Assembly: GCA_028683385.1 (NCBI GenBank)
Contig: JAQUIJ010000002.1
Coordinates: 186,001-250,000 of the forward strand
Length of the DNA stretch: 64,000 bases
Source of the DNA: Prolixibacteraceae bacterium
Lineage (GTDB): Bacteria > Bacteroidota > Bacteroidia > Bacteroidales > Prolixibacteraceae
Direction of reading: 5' to 3'
Below, one piece after another: positions 42,797 through 52,107 of the stretch (positions within the stretch are counted from its first letter, which is position 1; every line of letters begins with the position of its first letter). The notes below the pieces were generated by a model. That model worked only from the letters and a program-made list of their open reading frames with translations. It searched no databases and was not told the origin of the DNA. The position numbers and the translations under genes were made by a program.

Positions 42797-45466
42797 ATGG
42801 ACTTCACAGATAATCGCCCAAATCCTGATGATTTGCTTGCTTCATTGAAGGATGAAGAAGAAAAAAGCAAACGTGGAAAGCTGAAAATATTTTTTGGTAT
42901 GTGTGCCGGTGTTGGCAAAACATATTCGATGCTTCAGGCAGCTCACCTCGAAAAGCAAAAGGGCAATGATGTCATTATCGGTTATGTTGAAACCCACAAC
43001 CGCAAAGAAACCAATCAATTGGTAAAGGGTTTTGAGCTGATTTCGCGTAAAATATTTAATTACAAGGGCACTGCCGTTCAGGAGATGGATACCGATGCCA
43101 TCATTGCCCGCAAACCGCAAGTGGTACTGGTCGACGAGCTTGCACATACCAATGCACCCGGAAGTCGCCATACCAAGAGGTTTCAGGATGTTCAGGAAAT
43201 TCTGAACAATGGGATTGATGTTTATACCACTGTAAATGTTCAGCACCTCGAAAGCCGCGCCGACACCGTTGCCCAGATAACAGGTATTGTTGTGCGGGAA
43301 TCGATTCCCGACGAAATTTTTGAAAAATCGGATGAAGTTGAATTGATTGATCTCACTCCTGACGAATTACTCCAGCGATTGACTGATGGAAAAATATATA
43401 CCGCTGATCGTTCGGCTGAGGCCATTCAAAATTTTTTCAGGAAAGGAAACATCACCGCATTGCGTGAAATGGCTTTGCGAATTGTGGCTGATCGTGTCGA
43501 TAAGCAGTTGCACGATTACATGCAGCTCAAGCGCATCAAAGGGCCGTGGAAATCGGGAATGCATTTGCTGGTTGCTGTTGGTTATTCCGAACAGTCGGCC
43601 AGGTTGCTTCGGTGGTCTAAAAACCTTGCATATTCGATGGGTGCCACTATTCAGGCCATTTATGTTGAAACATCTCATGAGCTTACCGGAAATGAACATG
43701 AGCAGTTGGATAAGAACATCGTTCTGGCCAAACAATTGGGCATCGATTTCAGGATAACAACCCATCCGGATGTCGTAAAGGCCATTGTTGATTTTGCCCA
43801 GAAGGAAAATACAACACACATCATTATCGGGAAACCAAATCGTCAGAACGCATTTTCATTTTTTCGACTTGGTAATTTCGTAAACAAGTTGATCAGGCAG
43901 AGCGGAAATATAGATGTTTATATTTTGGGTACCGACGATTTGCTGCGAACCCAGCCGGGAAAGAAGTTCACTTTACCTGTGTTTACATCGCCGTTGACTC
44001 AATATATTATCACATCGCTAAGTGTAGTTTTTACGGCCATGTTATGCTTTTTGCTCAAGGGATATATGGGTTATCAGGTTGTCTCGTTTATTTTGCTTTG
44101 TCTCGTTTCAATTCTGGCAGTTTTCTTTGGCACCGGGCCAATTTTAATTGCGGCTTTCCTTAGCTCTTTAATCTGGGATTTCTTTTTTATTCCACCTTTT
44201 TATACTTTTCATGTTGAACGAACAGAAGACATGCTCATGCTGGCCATGTTTTTTATAATTGCCTTGCTGAATGGCGTTTTGACTTCAGGAGTGAGAAGGC
44301 AGGAAAAAAAGATCAGGGTTCGCGAAGAACGTACCCATGCGGTATATCAACTTACAAAAGAACTTTCAAATGCTTCAGGAATTACAGAGGTTTTAGCAAT
44401 TGCAACGAGCGATATCCTGAAATCGTTTCAACTTGAATGTGCAATTATTTTAAAGGATGAAAATGGCCTGCTAAGAGATAAAATTGAGCATGAAACGACT
44501 ATTCATCTCTCCGGAAATGATTGGAGCGTTGCATTATGGACCTGCCAGCATTCGACCAAAGCCGGAAAATTTACCAACACGCTGCCTTCGGGTAATTTTA
44601 CATTTTATCCGCTTATCGGGAACCGGATCACATTGGGTGTTATTGCGGTTGAGCACCATAAGGTTTTCACACAGGGCGAAGATCAGTTCTGGGATACATT
44701 TCTTTCGCAAATTGCCAGCAAATTGGAGCGTGAGTTTTTGCGCGATGCCGCCCGCAAGGCTTATGTCTTGAAAGAATCAGACAAATTATACAAAACACTT
44801 TTTAATTCAATCTCGCACGAATTGCGCATCCCGGTTGCTACCATCATGGGCGCTTCTGACGCCTTGCTGGGCAAAGACTATGCGCCCGAAACCAGGAGCG
44901 CCTTGTATAACGAAATTAATATCGCATCAGTCCGCTTAAACCGTTTGATCGAAAATTTACTAAACATGTCACGGCTCGATTCCGGGCGCATTTCACCTCA
45001 TTTAGATTGGTGCGATTTGCACGATCTGATCAATAAAGTTACCGAAACACTTTCAATCGAATTAAAGCCATTCAATGTTCATTGCGTTTTGGCTGATGAC
45101 ATGCCTCTGGTAAAATTAGACTTTGGCCTGATGGAACAGGTATTACACAATTTGATGCTGAATGCAACACAACATGCACCTGAAGGAACCAGTATCAGGG
45201 TTAAATTCTTCTACGACAATGGTTTTTTGACGATTGAGATAATGGATCGCGGACCCGGTTTCTCATCAGCCGACTTGAGCATGGTATTTAATAAATTTTA
45301 CCGGGGCGAATCAGCAGTTGCCGGTGGTACTGGTTTGGGCTTGTCAATTGTGAAAGGCTTTGTTGAAGCGCACAATGGGACAATTACTGCTGAAAACCGC
45401 ATAAATGGAGGTGCCCGGTTCGTCATTAAAATACCTACCGAAATTTCAGATATCTTTAATGTTTAA
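42797..45466 (+). CDS. kdpD: Osmosensitive K+ channel sensor histidine kinase KdpD
   Basis: The 889-residue sensor has an N-terminal KdpD domain with Walker A-like GMCAGVGKT and DELAHTNAPGSRHTKR, then a universal-stress-protein-like domain (LLVAVGYSEQSARLLRWSK ... THIIIGKPNR). Four close membrane helices follow (about residues 395-500), then a GAF-like part, HisKA with His674 in SISHELRIP, and HATPase motifs NLMLNATQHAP, DRGPGF and GTGLGLSI. It senses low K+ or turgor and controls kdpE. It is 221 bp after kdpC and 14 bp before kdpE. Confidence 0.96.
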   Translation: MDFTDNRPNPDDLLASLKDEEEKSKRGKLKIFFGMCAGVGKTYSMLQAAHLEKQKGNDVIIGYVETHNRKETNQLVKGFELISRKIFNYKGTAVQEMDTDAIIARKPQVVLVDELAHTNAPGSRHTKRFQDVQEILNNGIDVYTTVNVQHLESRADTVAQITGIVVRESIPDEIFEKSDEVELIDLTPDELLQRLTDGKIYTADRSAEAIQNFFRKGNITALREMALRIVADRVDKQLHDYMQLKRIKGPWKSGMHLLVAVGYSEQSARLLRWSKNLAYSMGATIQAIYVETSHELTGNEHEQLDKNIVLAKQLGIDFRITTHPDVVKAIVDFAQKENTTHIIIGKPNRQNAFSFFRLGNFVNKLIRQSGNIDVYILGTDDLLRTQPGKKFTLPVFTSPLTQYIITSLSVVFTAMLCFLLKGYMGYQVVSFILLCLVSILAVFFGTGPILIAAFLSSLIWDFFFIPPFYTFHVERTEDMLMLAMFFIIALLNGVLTSGVRRQEKKIRVREERTHAVYQLTKELSNASGITEVLAIATSDILKSFQLECAIILKDENGLLRDKIEHETTIHLSGNDWSVALWTCQHSTKAGKFTNTLPSGNFTFYPLIGNRITLGVIAVEHHKVFTQGEDQFWDTFLSQIASKLEREFLRDAARKAYVLKESDKLYKTLFNSISHELRIPVATIMGASDALLGKDYAPETRSALYNEINIASVRLNRLIENLLNMSRLDSGRISPHLDWCDLHDLINKVTETLSIELKPFNVHCVLADDMPLVKLDFGLMEQVLHNLMLNATQHAPEGTSIRVKFFYDNGFLTIEIMDRGPGFSSADLSMVFNKFYRGESAVAGGTGLGLSIVKGFVEAHNGTITAENRINGGARFVIKIPTEISDIFNV

Positions 45467-45480
45467 TAAAACGGTATTTT

Positions 45481-46164
45481 ATGCCTGAAAGCGAAACCAT
45501 ACTGATTATTGATGATGAGGTACAAATCCGGCGTTTGCTCGAAATAACACTTTCGTCCAGCGGGTACAAAATATTTTCAGCAGCCACAGGAAAGGAAGGA
45601 ATTACCAAGGCCGTAACCCACACTCCGGTACTGATAATTCTCGACCTGGGACTTCCTGATGCCGATGGACTTGAAATTCTGAAAAGTTTGCGCGAATGGT
45701 ATCAGAAATCGATCATCATTCTTTCGGTTCGAAGTTCAGAAGAGGATATTGTGAAAGCCCTTGATTACGGCGCGAACGATTATCTCACCAAGCCATTCAG
45801 AACCGGCGAATTATTGGCTCGTATCCGAGCGTCCATTCGTCAAAAACCGGGAGCAACCGATAATCCACGTTTGGTTTTTGGTTCGCTTGAAGTTGATTTG
45901 GCTAACCACATTGCCCGAAAAAACAATGAAATCATAAAACTTACATCTACCGAATTCTCGCTGCTGGCTTTGTTGGCAAAGAACCAGGGACGGGTTTTAA
46001 CCCACCAGTTTATCCTGAAAGAAATTTGGGGAATGGGCTATCTGGAACAAACACAATATTTGCGTGTTTTCATGGCCCAGTTGCGCAAAAAGATCGAAGA
46101 TGAGCCCAATAAACCAAAATTACTGATTACCGAATCGGGTATTGGTTACCGGTTTGGCAGTTGA
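45481..46164 (+). CDS. kdpE: KDP operon response regulator KdpE
   Basis: The 227-residue OmpR-family regulator has receiver motifs IIDDEVQ, ILDLGLPDADG (Asp55) and YLTKPFR, and a winged helix with KLTSTEFSLLALL, RVLTHQFILKEIWG and GIGYRF. It lies directly behind kdpD. Its likely targets are the twin 11-bp-spaced boxes at 37642-37690 before kdpFABC. Confidence 0.95.
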   Translation: MPESETILIIDDEVQIRRLLEITLSSSGYKIFSAATGKEGITKAVTHTPVLIILDLGLPDADGLEILKSLREWYQKSIIILSVRSSEEDIVKALDYGANDYLTKPFRTGELLARIRASIRQKPGATDNPRLVFGSLEVDLANHIARKNNEIIKLTSTEFSLLALLAKNQGRVLTHQFILKEIWGMGYLEQTQYLRVFMAQLRKKIEDEPNKPKLLITESGIGYRFGS

Positions 46165-46309
46165 TGTGAAATTCAGAATCCCCATTCTTCCGTTGATGTT
46201 CAATTTTATCTTAAGTTTTTCCCAAACAATCAGAACTTAAAGAGAGTAAATGATTTGAATTGAGAGATTTTATTAAATTTCGCACTCAAAAATTACCAAA
46301 AATCATCAC

Positions 46310-46666
46310 ATGTTAAATTCGCATTTTAAGATTGCATACAACCAGATTGATGATGATGTACAAATCAAAATTCTTCATCATGACGATTCAATGGTTATGA
46401 CTGAATTCATGATTCAAAAAGGTGCTATTTTACCTGAACATGTTCATCAGAGTGATCATTCAGCTTATTTGCTTCAAGGCAAAATACGTCTGATTGCTGG
46501 TGATGTTATTTCTGAATTTGTTAAAGGAGATAGCTGGTGTATGAAGAAAAACACTTGCCATCATACTGAAGCTTTGGAAAATTCGATAGTACTCGAAGTA
46601 TTCAGTCATGATGGAGATATTGAAGGCTTTCGTATTCGCCAAAGTTCAGTTCAGGAAGAAAGATAA
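46310..46666 (+). CDS. Cupin domain protein
   Basis: The 118-residue single cupin shows the motif-1 metal residues in LPEHVHQSDHSAYLLQGKIRL and motif 2 around GDSWCMKKNTCHHTEAL. His and Glu ligands are in place, so it probably binds a metal. Function and substrate are unknown. It is monocistronic between kdpE and the ThuA-like gene. Confidence 0.82.
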   Translation: MLNSHFKIAYNQIDDDVQIKILHHDDSMVMTEFMIQKGAILPEHVHQSDHSAYLLQGKIRLIAGDVISEFVKGDSWCMKKNTCHHTEALENSIVLEVFSHDGDIEGFRIRQSSVQEER

Positions 46667-46727
46667 ACTATTTTTTCTGACAGAATTGTGCCCTGAAAAT
46701 TCATGGTAATGCAAACAAAAACGACCT

Positions 46728-47555
46728 ATGCCAAACCTAAAAAGACTGTTTAATACGCTGTTTTTGGTAATTACTGTTTTTACAGTGCATGCCAAAACTC
46801 CTTCCAAAATATTTAACGTAATTGCGTTTTATACCGCCAAAAACGATCAGGCTCATATCAGTTTTGTGAACGAAGCCAACCACTGGTTTTCTGAAATAAG
46901 CGCGAAACAACGGTTTCGGTATGTGTCGACCAACGATTGGAGCAAGCTAAACTCGGATACGCTTTCTAATTATCAGGTGGTGATTTTCCTGGATACCCGA
47001 CCAGAGGTGTCCGGTCAGCGAAAAGCATTTGAACAATACATGGAAAACAGTGGAGCTTTTATGGGCTTCCATTTTTCGGCGTTTGCATTAACTCCTTCAG
47101 ATTTTCCGCAGAACTGGGACTGGTTTCATAACCAATTTTTGGGTTCAGGCGAATATGTCAGCAATACATGGAGACCAACTTCAGCCATTTTAAAAGTGGA
47201 AGACCGGAAGCATCCTGCGACTAAATACTTGCCAGCAAGATTTAAGTCTCAGCCCAACGAATGGTACCGTTGGCAAAACGATTTGCGAACCAATCCGGAT
47301 ATAAAAATACTGGTATCCATCGATTCAACGAGCTTTCCTTTGGGTACAGGTCCAAAGCCAAATGAGATTTGGCATTCCGGCTATTATCCGGTAGTGTGGA
47401 CCAATACAAAGTACCGGATGATTTACATCAATATGGGTCACAATGACATTGATTACGAACATCATACCAATCATGAATTGTCGCTTACCTTCACAAATAA
47501 AGTTCAAAATCGTTTGATTATTGATGCTTTGAAGTGGCTGGGAACGAAAAATTAA
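46728..47555 (+). CDS. ThuA-like domain protein, secreted
   Basis: The 275-residue protein has a signal peptide (residues 1-22, ends HAK). The mature part matches the ThuA-like class I glutamine-amidotransferase fold: VVIFLDTRPEVSGQRKAFEQYMENSGAFMGFHFSAF, KVEDRKHPATKYLP, and VVWTNTKYRMIYINMGHNDIDYE. ThuA proteins are linked to trehalose or other disaccharide use; in Bacteroidota they often accompany glycan genes. Here GH78 and GH43-like genes follow. Confidence 0.82.
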   Translation: MPNLKRLFNTLFLVITVFTVHAKTPSKIFNVIAFYTAKNDQAHISFVNEANHWFSEISAKQRFRYVSTNDWSKLNSDTLSNYQVVIFLDTRPEVSGQRKAFEQYMENSGAFMGFHFSAFALTPSDFPQNWDWFHNQFLGSGEYVSNTWRPTSAILKVEDRKHPATKYLPARFKSQPNEWYRWQNDLRTNPDIKILVSIDSTSFPLGTGPKPNEIWHSGYYPVVWTNTKYRMIYINMGHNDIDYEHHTNHELSLTFTNKVQNRLIIDALKWLGTKN

Positions 47556-47633
47556 GTTCAGAAAAGTGGTTGACTTCAGAATTTTTGGCAGCTTTGTTGG
47601 CCTATTGTTAAACTTCTGTAATTATTCGGAACA

Positions 47634-47939
47634 ATGAGAAAATCTTTCATTCTTTCGGTTCTGTTTGCTTGTGTTTTCGGAATTGCAATTGCATGGATTG
47701 ACTCTCAACCCAATTGGGATGATTCGGGGATTTCGGCATTCACGGTTTTACTGGTATCCATGCTTGCAGGATATATGGCCGAAAGCAAACCCTGGCTAAT
47801 TGCATTGGCAGTTGGCATTTGGATTCCAATCTATGGAATAATTTCTGTGCAAAATTTTGGAAGCCTGCTTGTATTATTACCTGGATTCATTGGCGCATAT
47901 ACAGGTTGGTGGATTGAAAAAATATTGACGGCTGAATAG
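47634..47939 (+). CDS. Small membrane protein, three helices
   Basis: The 101-residue protein has three hydrophobic segments (FILSVLFACVFGIAIAW, FTVLLVSMLAGYMA and a final SLLVLLPGFIGAYTGWWI). No motif or family is recognised. It lies between the ThuA-like and GH78 genes on the same strand. Confidence 0.6.
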   Translation: MRKSFILSVLFACVFGIAIAWIDSQPNWDDSGISAFTVLLVSMLAGYMAESKPWLIALAVGIWIPIYGIISVQNFGSLLVLLPGFIGAYTGWWIEKILTAE

Positions 47940-47996
47940 TCGAAAATTGTAATTGTAGCTTTTGCTGAAAACCAAAAACAAATAAACCAACCAATA

Positions 47997-50294
47997 ATGA
48001 ACCTAATATCAAAAATATCATTTAATATTTTCCTGATTTTTCTATTTTGTGGAATGTGTTTTCAGCTTCAAAGTGCTGTTCCTGAAAAGAATCAACCATC
48101 TGGTCTTTCCATCAATTTTTTGACGCATGCCGATCTGGTCTTCCTGAATGGTTATCCAACAAACACTCCGTTAGTTCAGGCTATTGGCCGAAGAGAGAAT
48201 TTTCAGTTTGCCGAAATTGCCCAAAAGCGACCATTCTTCGGTTGGGTAGTTAATTCCGATCAGAACAATACGGTTCAGATTGCCTATCAAATCATAGTCG
48301 CTTCAAGTTTGGAAAATATCCAAAGAAACCATGGCGATTTCTGGGATTCAGGAAAAGCCGAAAGTGGCGAATCTCAAAATGTTAGTTATTTGGGGAAGGA
48401 ACTTCAGCCCAATTCGGTGTACTTCTGGAAAGTAAAAACATGGGACAATCATGGCAGTGAATCATCATACTCCACAGTTTCCCAGTTTAAAACTGCCGCA
48501 AAGCTTGTCGATTATGCAACAGCTCAGTATCCCTTACAAAAGCAGGATGTTTATCCGGCTACCATAAAATCCATTTCAGCATCCGAAACATTCATCGATT
48601 TTGGGAAAGCTGCGTTTGGCCGAATCCGATTGACGTTATTTGGCAAGTCTGGTTCTGATACAGTTACTGTTCATTTGGGCGAGGCGCAAAAAGACGGTAG
48701 AATTAACCGAACCCCGGGTGGAACTATTCGATATTCGGTATATAATCTGGCGCTGAAAAGAGGTTGGAATACTTATGAGATCGCCATCAATCCTGACAAA
48801 CGGAACACTGGCCCGAATGCGATTCTGATGCCCGAATACATTGGCGAAGTCACTCCTTTCAGGTATTGCGAAATTGAAGGATACAGCGAGCCAATCCATA
48901 AAAATCAAGTCATTCAGGAAATCGTATTTTATCCGTTCGATGAAACTGAATCGTATTTTAACAGTTCAGATTCGGTACTCAATCAGGTTTGGATTTTGTG
49001 CAAGTATTCGATAAAAGCCACTTCGTTTTGCGGAACGTATGTCGATGGCGACCGCGAGCGCATTCCTTACGAAGCCGATGCTTACATCAATCAATTGGGG
49101 CATTACGGAGTTGCGCGCGAATACAGCATGGCGCGCCATTCCGAAGAATACCTGATCAATCGGCCAACCTGGCCAACTGAATGGATTTTGCAGTCGGTGC
49201 TGATGGCCTGGAACGATTATCTGTACACCGGAAATAAAGAGTCGCTGCAGCATTTTTATACCGATCTGAAAGCAAAAGCGTTGCTGCCATTGACCGACGA
49301 ATCCGGACTCATCAGCACTAAAACCGGAAAAGTTACTCAGGAAGTATTGGAATCTATCCATTTTGCAGGAACGCTTAAAGATATTGTCGACTGGCCACAA
49401 ACCGGAATTCTTGGGTTAGGGAAGAACGAACCTGGAGAGACTGATGGATTTGTGTTCAAAGACTTAAATACAGTGGTGAATGCTTATCATTATCAGGCAG
49501 TCAATCAATTGGCGCAAATAGCAAAGGTTTTGAATCAGGAATCAGATGAAAAGCAATTTGCAGCTCAGGCATTGAAAATAAAAACTGCGTTCAACAATAA
49601 ACTGCTGGATAAAAAGAATGGTGTTTATTTCGATGGAATTGGAACTGATCATTCTTCATTGCATGCCAATATGTTCCCGCTCACATTTGGGCTTGTTCCT
49701 GAAAAATCGGTAAGTAAAGTAAGCCGCTTTGTGCAAACGCGCGGAATGACTTGTAGTGTTTACGGATCGCAGTTTTTGATGGACGCCGTTTACGATGGAA
49801 ACAATGCTGATTACGGATTGGAACTTCTTTCGTCGACTTCTGAACGGAGTTGGTACAACATGATTCGCGTTGGATCGACCATTTCGCTCGAAGCCTGGGA
49901 TAATAAATACAAGCCAAACCAAGACTGGAACCATGCCTGGGGCGCTGCACCGGCCAATATCATTCCGCGCAAACTGATGGGAATTGAACCGCTTGAACCC
50001 GGTTTTCGGAAAATACGCGTTAATCCACAACCCTCCTCACTCGAACATGCTGAAATCAAGTTCCCGACTATTCGTGGCGATGTGCTGATGTCGTTCCAAA
50101 ACAAGCCACAGCAATCGTTTTCCATGAATCTGATCCTTCCGGCAAACACTACTGCCGATGTTTATTTGCCATTCTGGTCGAAATCGCAAAAAGTGACAAT
50201 GAACGGGAATGCGGTAAAATATCGTCAGGAAGGAAGTTTTATAATTCTTGAAGGAGTTGGCTCCGGAAATTCAGTATTTGAAGTTTCGAAATAG
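47997..50294 (+). CDS. GH78-like alpha-L-rhamnosidase
   Basis: The 765-residue secreted enzyme has a signal peptide (residues 1-25), an N-terminal fibronectin-like part (IAYQIIVASSL, NSVYFWKVKTWD), a beta-sandwich with FIDFGKAAFGRIRL, and the (alpha/alpha)6 catalytic barrel with DGDRERIPYEADAYINQLGHYG, holding the acidic residues of GH78, then SLEAWDNKYKPNQDWNHAWG. It should remove alpha-L-rhamnosyl groups from plant or bacterial glycans. The GH43-like gene follows 56 bp later. Confidence 0.88.
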   Translation: MNLISKISFNIFLIFLFCGMCFQLQSAVPEKNQPSGLSINFLTHADLVFLNGYPTNTPLVQAIGRRENFQFAEIAQKRPFFGWVVNSDQNNTVQIAYQIIVASSLENIQRNHGDFWDSGKAESGESQNVSYLGKELQPNSVYFWKVKTWDNHGSESSYSTVSQFKTAAKLVDYATAQYPLQKQDVYPATIKSISASETFIDFGKAAFGRIRLTLFGKSGSDTVTVHLGEAQKDGRINRTPGGTIRYSVYNLALKRGWNTYEIAINPDKRNTGPNAILMPEYIGEVTPFRYCEIEGYSEPIHKNQVIQEIVFYPFDETESYFNSSDSVLNQVWILCKYSIKATSFCGTYVDGDRERIPYEADAYINQLGHYGVAREYSMARHSEEYLINRPTWPTEWILQSVLMAWNDYLYTGNKESLQHFYTDLKAKALLPLTDESGLISTKTGKVTQEVLESIHFAGTLKDIVDWPQTGILGLGKNEPGETDGFVFKDLNTVVNAYHYQAVNQLAQIAKVLNQESDEKQFAAQALKIKTAFNNKLLDKKNGVYFDGIGTDHSSLHANMFPLTFGLVPEKSVSKVSRFVQTRGMTCSVYGSQFLMDAVYDGNNADYGLELLSSTSERSWYNMIRVGSTISLEAWDNKYKPNQDWNHAWGAAPANIIPRKLMGIEPLEPGFRKIRVNPQPSSLEHAEIKFPTIRGDVLMSFQNKPQQSFSMNLILPANTTADVYLPFWSKSQKVTMNGNAVKYRQEGSFIILEGVGSGNSVFEVSK

Positions 50295-50349
50295 TAAAGT
50301 CAATCATAATTCTTTCCGATTGAAAATTAATTTACACAAATCAAATAAC

Positions 50350-51279
50350 ATGACCAGATTTCTAACAGTACTTCTTGTATTTCTTTCTTTAACTGCAATG
50401 GCTCAGAAAGAAGTTTATTTGTTCTCGTATTTTGTCGATAACGGGCAGGATGGTTTGCATCTGGCATTCAGCAACGATGGCCTGAAATGGACTCCACTGA
50501 ACGAGGGCAAATCCTATCTGACTCCAACTGTGGGGAAAGACAAACTCATGCGCGATCCGTTTGTTTTACAGGGAAATGATGGCATGTTTCACATGGTTTG
50601 GACTAGCGGTTGGTGGGATAAACAAATTGGTTATTCCGAGTCGAAAGATTTAATTCATTGGTCGGAACAAAAAGGAATTCCGGTTATGGAATACGAACCG
50701 ACAGCCAAAAACAGTTGGGCGCCTGAGATGGTTTACGATCCTGAAAATAAGGAATACATCATCTTTTGGGCAACCACAATACCCGGACGACACTCTGATG
50801 TGTCAGATTCAGAGCACGAAAAGGGACTCAATCACCGGATGTACTGCACTAAAACGAAAGATTTCAAGACTTTCAGCCCTGCCGAGTTGTTTTTTAATCC
50901 TGATTTCAGCACTATTGATGCCACGATCCTTCCAAAGAACAACAAGTTTTACATGTTTCTGAAGAATGAAAATCCAAATCCGCCGCAGAAAAATATTCGC
51001 ATAACTATTGCTGATCATGCATCAGGACCCTATCCGGTAAAAGTCTCGGAGCCAATTACAGGGAAATATTGGGCTGAAGGTCCAACTTGTCTGGAAGTGG
51101 GTGAATACGTGTATGTTTACTTTGACAAATACATGAACCACGAATATGGCGCAGTCCGGTCGAAAAATATGGTTGACTGGGAAGATGTTTCCGATCAGGT
51201 TTCTTTCCCGACTGGGGTAAGGCACGGAACCGCATTTAAGGTTAGTGAGGCAATTATGAAATTGCTGAAAAACAATTAG
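50350..51279 (+). CDS. Secreted GH43-like five-bladed propeller glycosidase
   Basis: The 309-residue protein has a signal peptide (RFLTVLLVFLSLTAMAQ) and five-blade propeller repeats: DGLHLAFSNDGLKWTPL, MRDPFVLQGNDGMFHMVWTSG, NSWAPEMVYDPENKEYIIFWAT, STIDATILPKNNKFYMFLKN and YWAEGPTCLEVGEYVYVYFD. The RDPF Asp and the AEGP Glu fit GH43-type catalytic acids. Arabinofuranosidase or xylosidase activity is plausible, but the subfamily is not fixed. ATG 50350 opens the signal peptide; the longer frame overlaps GH78. Confidence 0.8.
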   Translation: MTRFLTVLLVFLSLTAMAQKEVYLFSYFVDNGQDGLHLAFSNDGLKWTPLNEGKSYLTPTVGKDKLMRDPFVLQGNDGMFHMVWTSGWWDKQIGYSESKDLIHWSEQKGIPVMEYEPTAKNSWAPEMVYDPENKEYIIFWATTIPGRHSDVSDSEHEKGLNHRMYCTKTKDFKTFSPAELFFNPDFSTIDATILPKNNKFYMFLKNENPNPPQKNIRITIADHASGPYPVKVSEPITGKYWAEGPTCLEVGEYVYVYFDKYMNHEYGAVRSKNMVDWEDVSDQVSFPTGVRHGTAFKVSEAIMKLLKNN

Positions 51280-51307
51280 TAAGAATTCGCTTATTGACGA
51301 TTTCAAA

Positions 51308-51340
51308 AGAAAACCGATTGAAAGATTCAGTCGGTTTTTT
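51308..51340. terminator. Bidirectional terminator between GH43-like gene and pgl
   Basis: AAACCGA (51311-51317) pairs with TCGGTTT (51331-51337), with an extended loop region TTGAA/TTCAG, and is flanked by A and T runs. It ends the plus-strand sugar genes and the minus-strand pgl. Confidence 0.8.
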
Positions 51341-52069
51341 CTATTTGATGAGTTGTGCGGCTGGTTCGTCGATATACCATTCCAAAAGTCCGTTTCCTGG
51401 TTTGAGTTGTGTCGCTGGTAGTGATTTTGCTTTCTCCGGATTGTTCCTGATTTCTGACAGCCTTTCGGCCTTGTTTGAGCCAGTTACAAGGAAGCAAACC
51501 CTTAACGCATTGCTGATTGCCTTTCCAGTCAAAGTGACGCGTTTTTGGCCGCTCTGCGGTTGCGTAGCTACTTCGCAGATGTGTTCCGATTCAAGCAAGT
51601 GCATTTGGTCAGGAAAAATCGACGCTGTGTGCCCATCATCGCCCATTCCAAGTAGAATCAGATCGAAGACTGGCCACTCATTTTTTAGCGGAACATTTTT
51701 CTGAATTTGAGCAGAGTAGGAGAGTGCTTCAGTTTCCGGAATATTTTCACCTTTTATGCGATGGATGTTTGCTTCAGGAATGGTAATATGCCTGAAGAGT
51801 AATTTTTGTGCAACGCCAAAATTGCTTTCCGGATGAGTTGGTGGAACCATTCGCTCGTCGACCCACCAAAAATGAATTTTTTGCCAAAGTGTTGAATCTG
51901 CATATTTTAACGCAAGCACTGAAAACAGCAAATCCGGTGTTTTCCCTCCTGAAATGGCTAAATGAAAGGCATTTCCAGAGCGATTCTCAACCCAACTCAT
52001 CATTAGATTGGCAAACTGATTGGCCAATTCCTCCGGACTTTTAAAAATATGCAGATATGTTTTCTTCAT
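51341..52069 (-). CDS. pgl: 6-phosphogluconolactonase
   Basis: The 242-residue enzyme hydrolyses 6-phosphogluconolactone in the oxidative pentose phosphate pathway. It shows the family motifs AISGGKTP, WVDERMVPPTHPESN, LLGMGDDGHTASIFP and RVTLT. ATG 52069 gives MKKTYLHIF, the usual family start; the ten upstream codons are excluded. It follows zwf by 38 bases on the same strand, so the two act in one operon. Confidence 0.95.
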   Translation of the reverse strand: MKKTYLHIFKSPEELANQFANLMMSWVENRSGNAFHLAISGGKTPDLLFSVLALKYADSTLWQKIHFWWVDERMVPPTHPESNFGVAQKLLFRHITIPEANIHRIKGENIPETEALSYSAQIQKNVPLKNEWPVFDLILLGMGDDGHTASIFPDQMHLLESEHICEVATQPQSGQKRVTLTGKAISNALRVCFLVTGSNKAERLSEIRNNPEKAKSLPATQLKPGNGLLEWYIDEPAAQLIK

Positions 52070-52107
52070 AACTTTAAACTTTAAACCTTGAACCTGCAAC
52101 TCACATC

